In this document: in pieces, positions 31,898 through 33,661 of the stretch
Numbering within the stretch: the first letter of the stretch is position 1
How the letters are laid out: every line of letters starts with the position of its first letter
Assembly (NCBI RefSeq): GCF_034432235.1
Contig: NZ_DAOUCJ010000082.1
Span: 1-33,661 of the forward strand
Reading direction: 5' to 3'
Length of the DNA stretch: 33,661 nucleotides
Source: Thermoflexus sp.
Lineage (GTDB): Bacteria > Chloroflexota > Anaerolineae > Thermoflexales > Thermoflexaceae
Notes under the pieces: model-generated
What the model was told of the DNA's origin: nothing
The model's database searches: none
The model's input: only the letters and a program-made list of their open reading frames with translations
Made by a program: the position numbers and the translations under genes

Positions 31898-33340
31898 ATG
31901 CTACGTTCACTGAACCGCTGGCTGAGCTGGGGAACGGCGGGCCTGCTGGTGGGGTTTCTGATCTGGCAGTTCGCCCTTTTCCAGCAGGAGCTTCAGCGGA
32001 TCCCCCGCACCTGGACGGTGGCCGGGCTGGCCGTGGGCGGCCGTTCGGTGGAAGAAGCGCTGGACGCCGTGGAACAGGCCCTGAAGACTCCCCTACAGGT
32101 TCACTACCGCGATCAGATCCTGATGCTGGATCCCGCCGATCTCGAAGTGCGACTGGATCGGGAGGCCAGCCGGAAGCTCCTGCGGGAGGCTCTAACGGAA
32201 CGCCAGCGCCCGGTGGCCTTCCTGCAGTTTCTGTTCCGTCAGCCTCCAGCCCCACGGGATCTCCCCATCGCCATCCAGGTCTCCCCGGAACGGATCCGTC
32301 TCTGGTTGCTGGAGGTCGCCCGACGGTATGACGAGCCGCCGGTGGAGCCCCAGCCGGATCTCGAGCGTTTTACGTTCCTCCCGGGCCGGCCGGGCCACGT
32401 GCTGAACATCAGCCTCTCCGCCGAACGGCTCCAGGCGGCGCTGGCCCAGGCGATCCCCCGGGAGGTAACGCTGGTGGTGGACGAAAAGCCCGCGCCCGCC
32501 CTCTCCATAACCGCCCTGGGGCGGTTCTTCGAGGCCTATCTGCAATCCTTCGATGGAACGGCTGGGATCTTTGTGAAGGATCTGCGAAGCGGGCAGACCT
32601 GGATGCATAACGGGGATCTGGCGTTCTCCGGCGTCGGAGTCATGCGCCTGCCTGTGGCCCTTGCCGTCGCCCGGAGCCGGGACTTAGCCCATGATGAGGC
32701 CCGCCGCGCCCGGGTGTTCCAGATGTTGACGGATGAAACGGCCCTCACCACCCTTCAAGAGCTCATCACCGATCTGGGCGAGGGCGATCCGGCAAAAGGA
32801 GCGGAGCAGGTCACGGCGCTCCTTCGGGAGCTGGGGCTGACGAACTCCTTCCTCGCATGGCCCTTCGATCGACCCGGCGCCCCGCCGGCCGTGGTCACTC
32901 CCGCCAACCGTCGTTCGGATCTCCCTACCCGTCCGGATCCTCAGCAGCAGACCACGCCGGAGGATATGGGAGTGCTCCTGGAGATGCTTTACCAGTGCGC
33001 GCGCAACGGTGGGCCTTTGCTGCTGGCTTTCGAAGGGGCGATAGAGCCGGCCGAGTGCCAGTTGATCATGGAGGCGATGGCGCAAAACCGTCTGATCGAC
33101 GCGCAAGGCCGGCCGACGCTCTTGGCCGCAGGTCTCCCCGCCGGCCTCACCTTCGCCCACCGTCCGGGATGGACCAACGAAACGCGCGCGGACGCTGGGA
33201 TCGTCATGGCCGGCCAGTCCGATTACGTGCTGGTGGTTTTCCTGCATCGCCCCCTGTTGATGGAGTGGGGAGAAGCCGTTCGCATGATGCGAGATATATC
33301 GCGAATGACCGCCCAGTTCTTCCTGGGATCGCCCAGGTAA
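31898..33340 (+). CDS. Membrane-anchored beta-lactamase-fold protein without catalytic motifs
   Basis: 480 aa. A membrane segment near residues 11-30 (TAGLLVGFLIWQFALF) should anchor it with the rest outside. Residues 45-100 resemble the PG_binding_4 domain found before VanW and related proteins (VGGRSVEEALDAVEQAL, then LDPADLEVRLD). Residues 215-475 follow the class A beta-lactamase/Beta-lactamase2 layout, with TAGIFVKDLRSGQTW, TTPEDMGVLLEMLYQCA and ADAGIVMAG. All three active-site motifs are changed: SxxK is GVMR (247-250), SDN is TDE (278-280), KTG is RPG (422-424). It probably binds or senses cell wall material. ATG at 31898 with GAGGAGG eight bases upstream; GTG at 31895 is an alternative. 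Confidence 0.82.
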   Translation: MLRSLNRWLSWGTAGLLVGFLIWQFALFQQELQRIPRTWTVAGLAVGGRSVEEALDAVEQALKTPLQVHYRDQILMLDPADLEVRLDREASRKLLREALTERQRPVAFLQFLFRQPPAPRDLPIAIQVSPERIRLWLLEVARRYDEPPVEPQPDLERFTFLPGRPGHVLNISLSAERLQAALAQAIPREVTLVVDEKPAPALSITALGRFFEAYLQSFDGTAGIFVKDLRSGQTWMHNGDLAFSGVGVMRLPVALAVARSRDLAHDEARRARVFQMLTDETALTTLQELITDLGEGDPAKGAEQVTALLRELGLTNSFLAWPFDRPGAPPAVVTPANRRSDLPTRPDPQQQTTPEDMGVLLEMLYQCARNGGPLLLAFEGAIEPAECQLIMEAMAQNRLIDAQGRPTLLAAGLPAGLTFAHRPGWTNETRADAGIVMAGQSDYVLVVFLHRPLLMEWGEAVRMMRDISRMTAQFFLGSPR

Positions 33341-33661
33341 CACGTCGGGTTCCGGTTCAGAGCGGGGCGGGCGGCTTCACTGCCCGTCCCACTTCCCCCC
33401 CACCCTGCCAGCGAACAGGGAACATCATCAGCCGTTCTGTGGCTCGTCGTCATTTATTTCACCCCACGGGGCGAAATCCATGACCGGTCACTTCCGGCTT
33501 CCTCGACCCGTGGCGCGTCGACCGGGCTTTTGCCCGTTCTGCCGCCAGAGGGATCGGGGGCACCCCAGCCGGTCTTCGACCGGCTGGGGACCCCGCGACC
33601 GGCGTCACCTCCCGGGGAACTCCCGGTCGGGCCGTTGAGGGCGGCCAACCCATAAAGCCGC
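33341..33661. other. Terminal intergenic region with palindromes, no supported gene
   Basis: No convincing frame is present; the short frames have biased composition and no ribosome site. Three inverted repeats occur: TTTCACCCC/GGGGCGAAA (33457-33476), CGGGC-TTTT-GCCCG (33523-33536), and a 12-bp stem CCCCAGCCGGTC with a three-base loop (33563-33589). The last could terminate transcription from the gene before it, though it lies over 220 bases downstream. Confidence 0.5.
33563..33589. terminator. 12-bp perfect hairpin with TTC loop
   Basis: CCCCAGCCGGTC (33563-33574), TTC, and GACCGGCTGGGG (33578-33589). Very stable as RNA. No T-run follows on either side, so it may be a repeat element, not a terminator. 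Confidence 0.4.

Noticed and set aside
33454..33653. Two short minus-strand frames of 64 aa
   Set aside because: Arg/Pro/Gly-rich, overlapping in two frames, with no ribosome site; typical of noncoding GC-rich DNA.

Overview
The window is a GC-rich stretch with chromosome-like gene content and almost no mobile DNA. Dense protein coding, strong GGAGG-type ribosome binding sites, GTG starts and the gene families present suggest a thermophilic Chloroflexota bacterium. A Thermoflexus-like lineage is my best guess, but it is an inference from gene style and content, not a database match. I found no rRNA, tRNA, CRISPR array, insertion sequence or phage module.

Layout. 0.1-3.2 kb (+): a Lon-family protease and a DinB/DfsB-like four-helix protein. 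3.2-9.1 kb (-): an intact HepT/MntA toxin-antitoxin pair, then a run that reads SerB-like phosphatase, class V aminotransferase, SerA, nicotinate phosphoribosyltransferase. The first three could form a complete phosphorylated serine pathway. 9.3 kb (+): a Uma2-family nuclease-like protein. 10.0-16.7 kb (-): HD-domain protein, EF-G2-type GTPase, SCP2-like protein, iron alcohol dehydrogenase, MoaC, a MoaD-MoaE fusion, and a two-CBS protein with its own promoter. 16.8-20.2 kb (+): a Phd/VapC pair whose antitoxin looks frameshifted at its start, LexA with an SOS box inside its own promoter, BioY and MutY. 20.3-21.95 kb: a zinc alcohol dehydrogenase and a cupin, divergent around a small inverted repeat. 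22.1-25.0 kb (-): FtsR-like tandem MerR regulator, multi-pass histidine kinase and NarL-type response regulator, the last two overlapping by ATGA.

25.1-31.6 kb (-) is the most coherent accessory block. A strong promoter (TTGACA, 17 bp, TATCAT) with operator-like repeats precedes an MhqO-like ring-cleaving dioxygenase, a luciferase-domain protein, a CatE-like VOC dioxygenase, DoxX, an unknown small protein, a second DoxX, a decayed methyltransferase, a DUF488 protein and a DHA2 drug exporter. The dioxygenase plus DoxX content matches the mhq/cat quinone and catechol resistance genes of Bacillus, here gathered with an exporter. 31.9-33.3 kb (+): a membrane-anchored beta-lactamase-fold protein that has lost all three catalytic motifs. 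The last 320 bases hold palindromes but no supported gene.

The points most worth following are the dead beta-lactamase-fold protein, the quinone/catechol cluster with its promoter, the frameshifted antitoxin, the methyltransferase pseudogene, the MoaD-MoaE fusion with an internal Gly-Gly, the FtsR-like regulator, and the LexA box.
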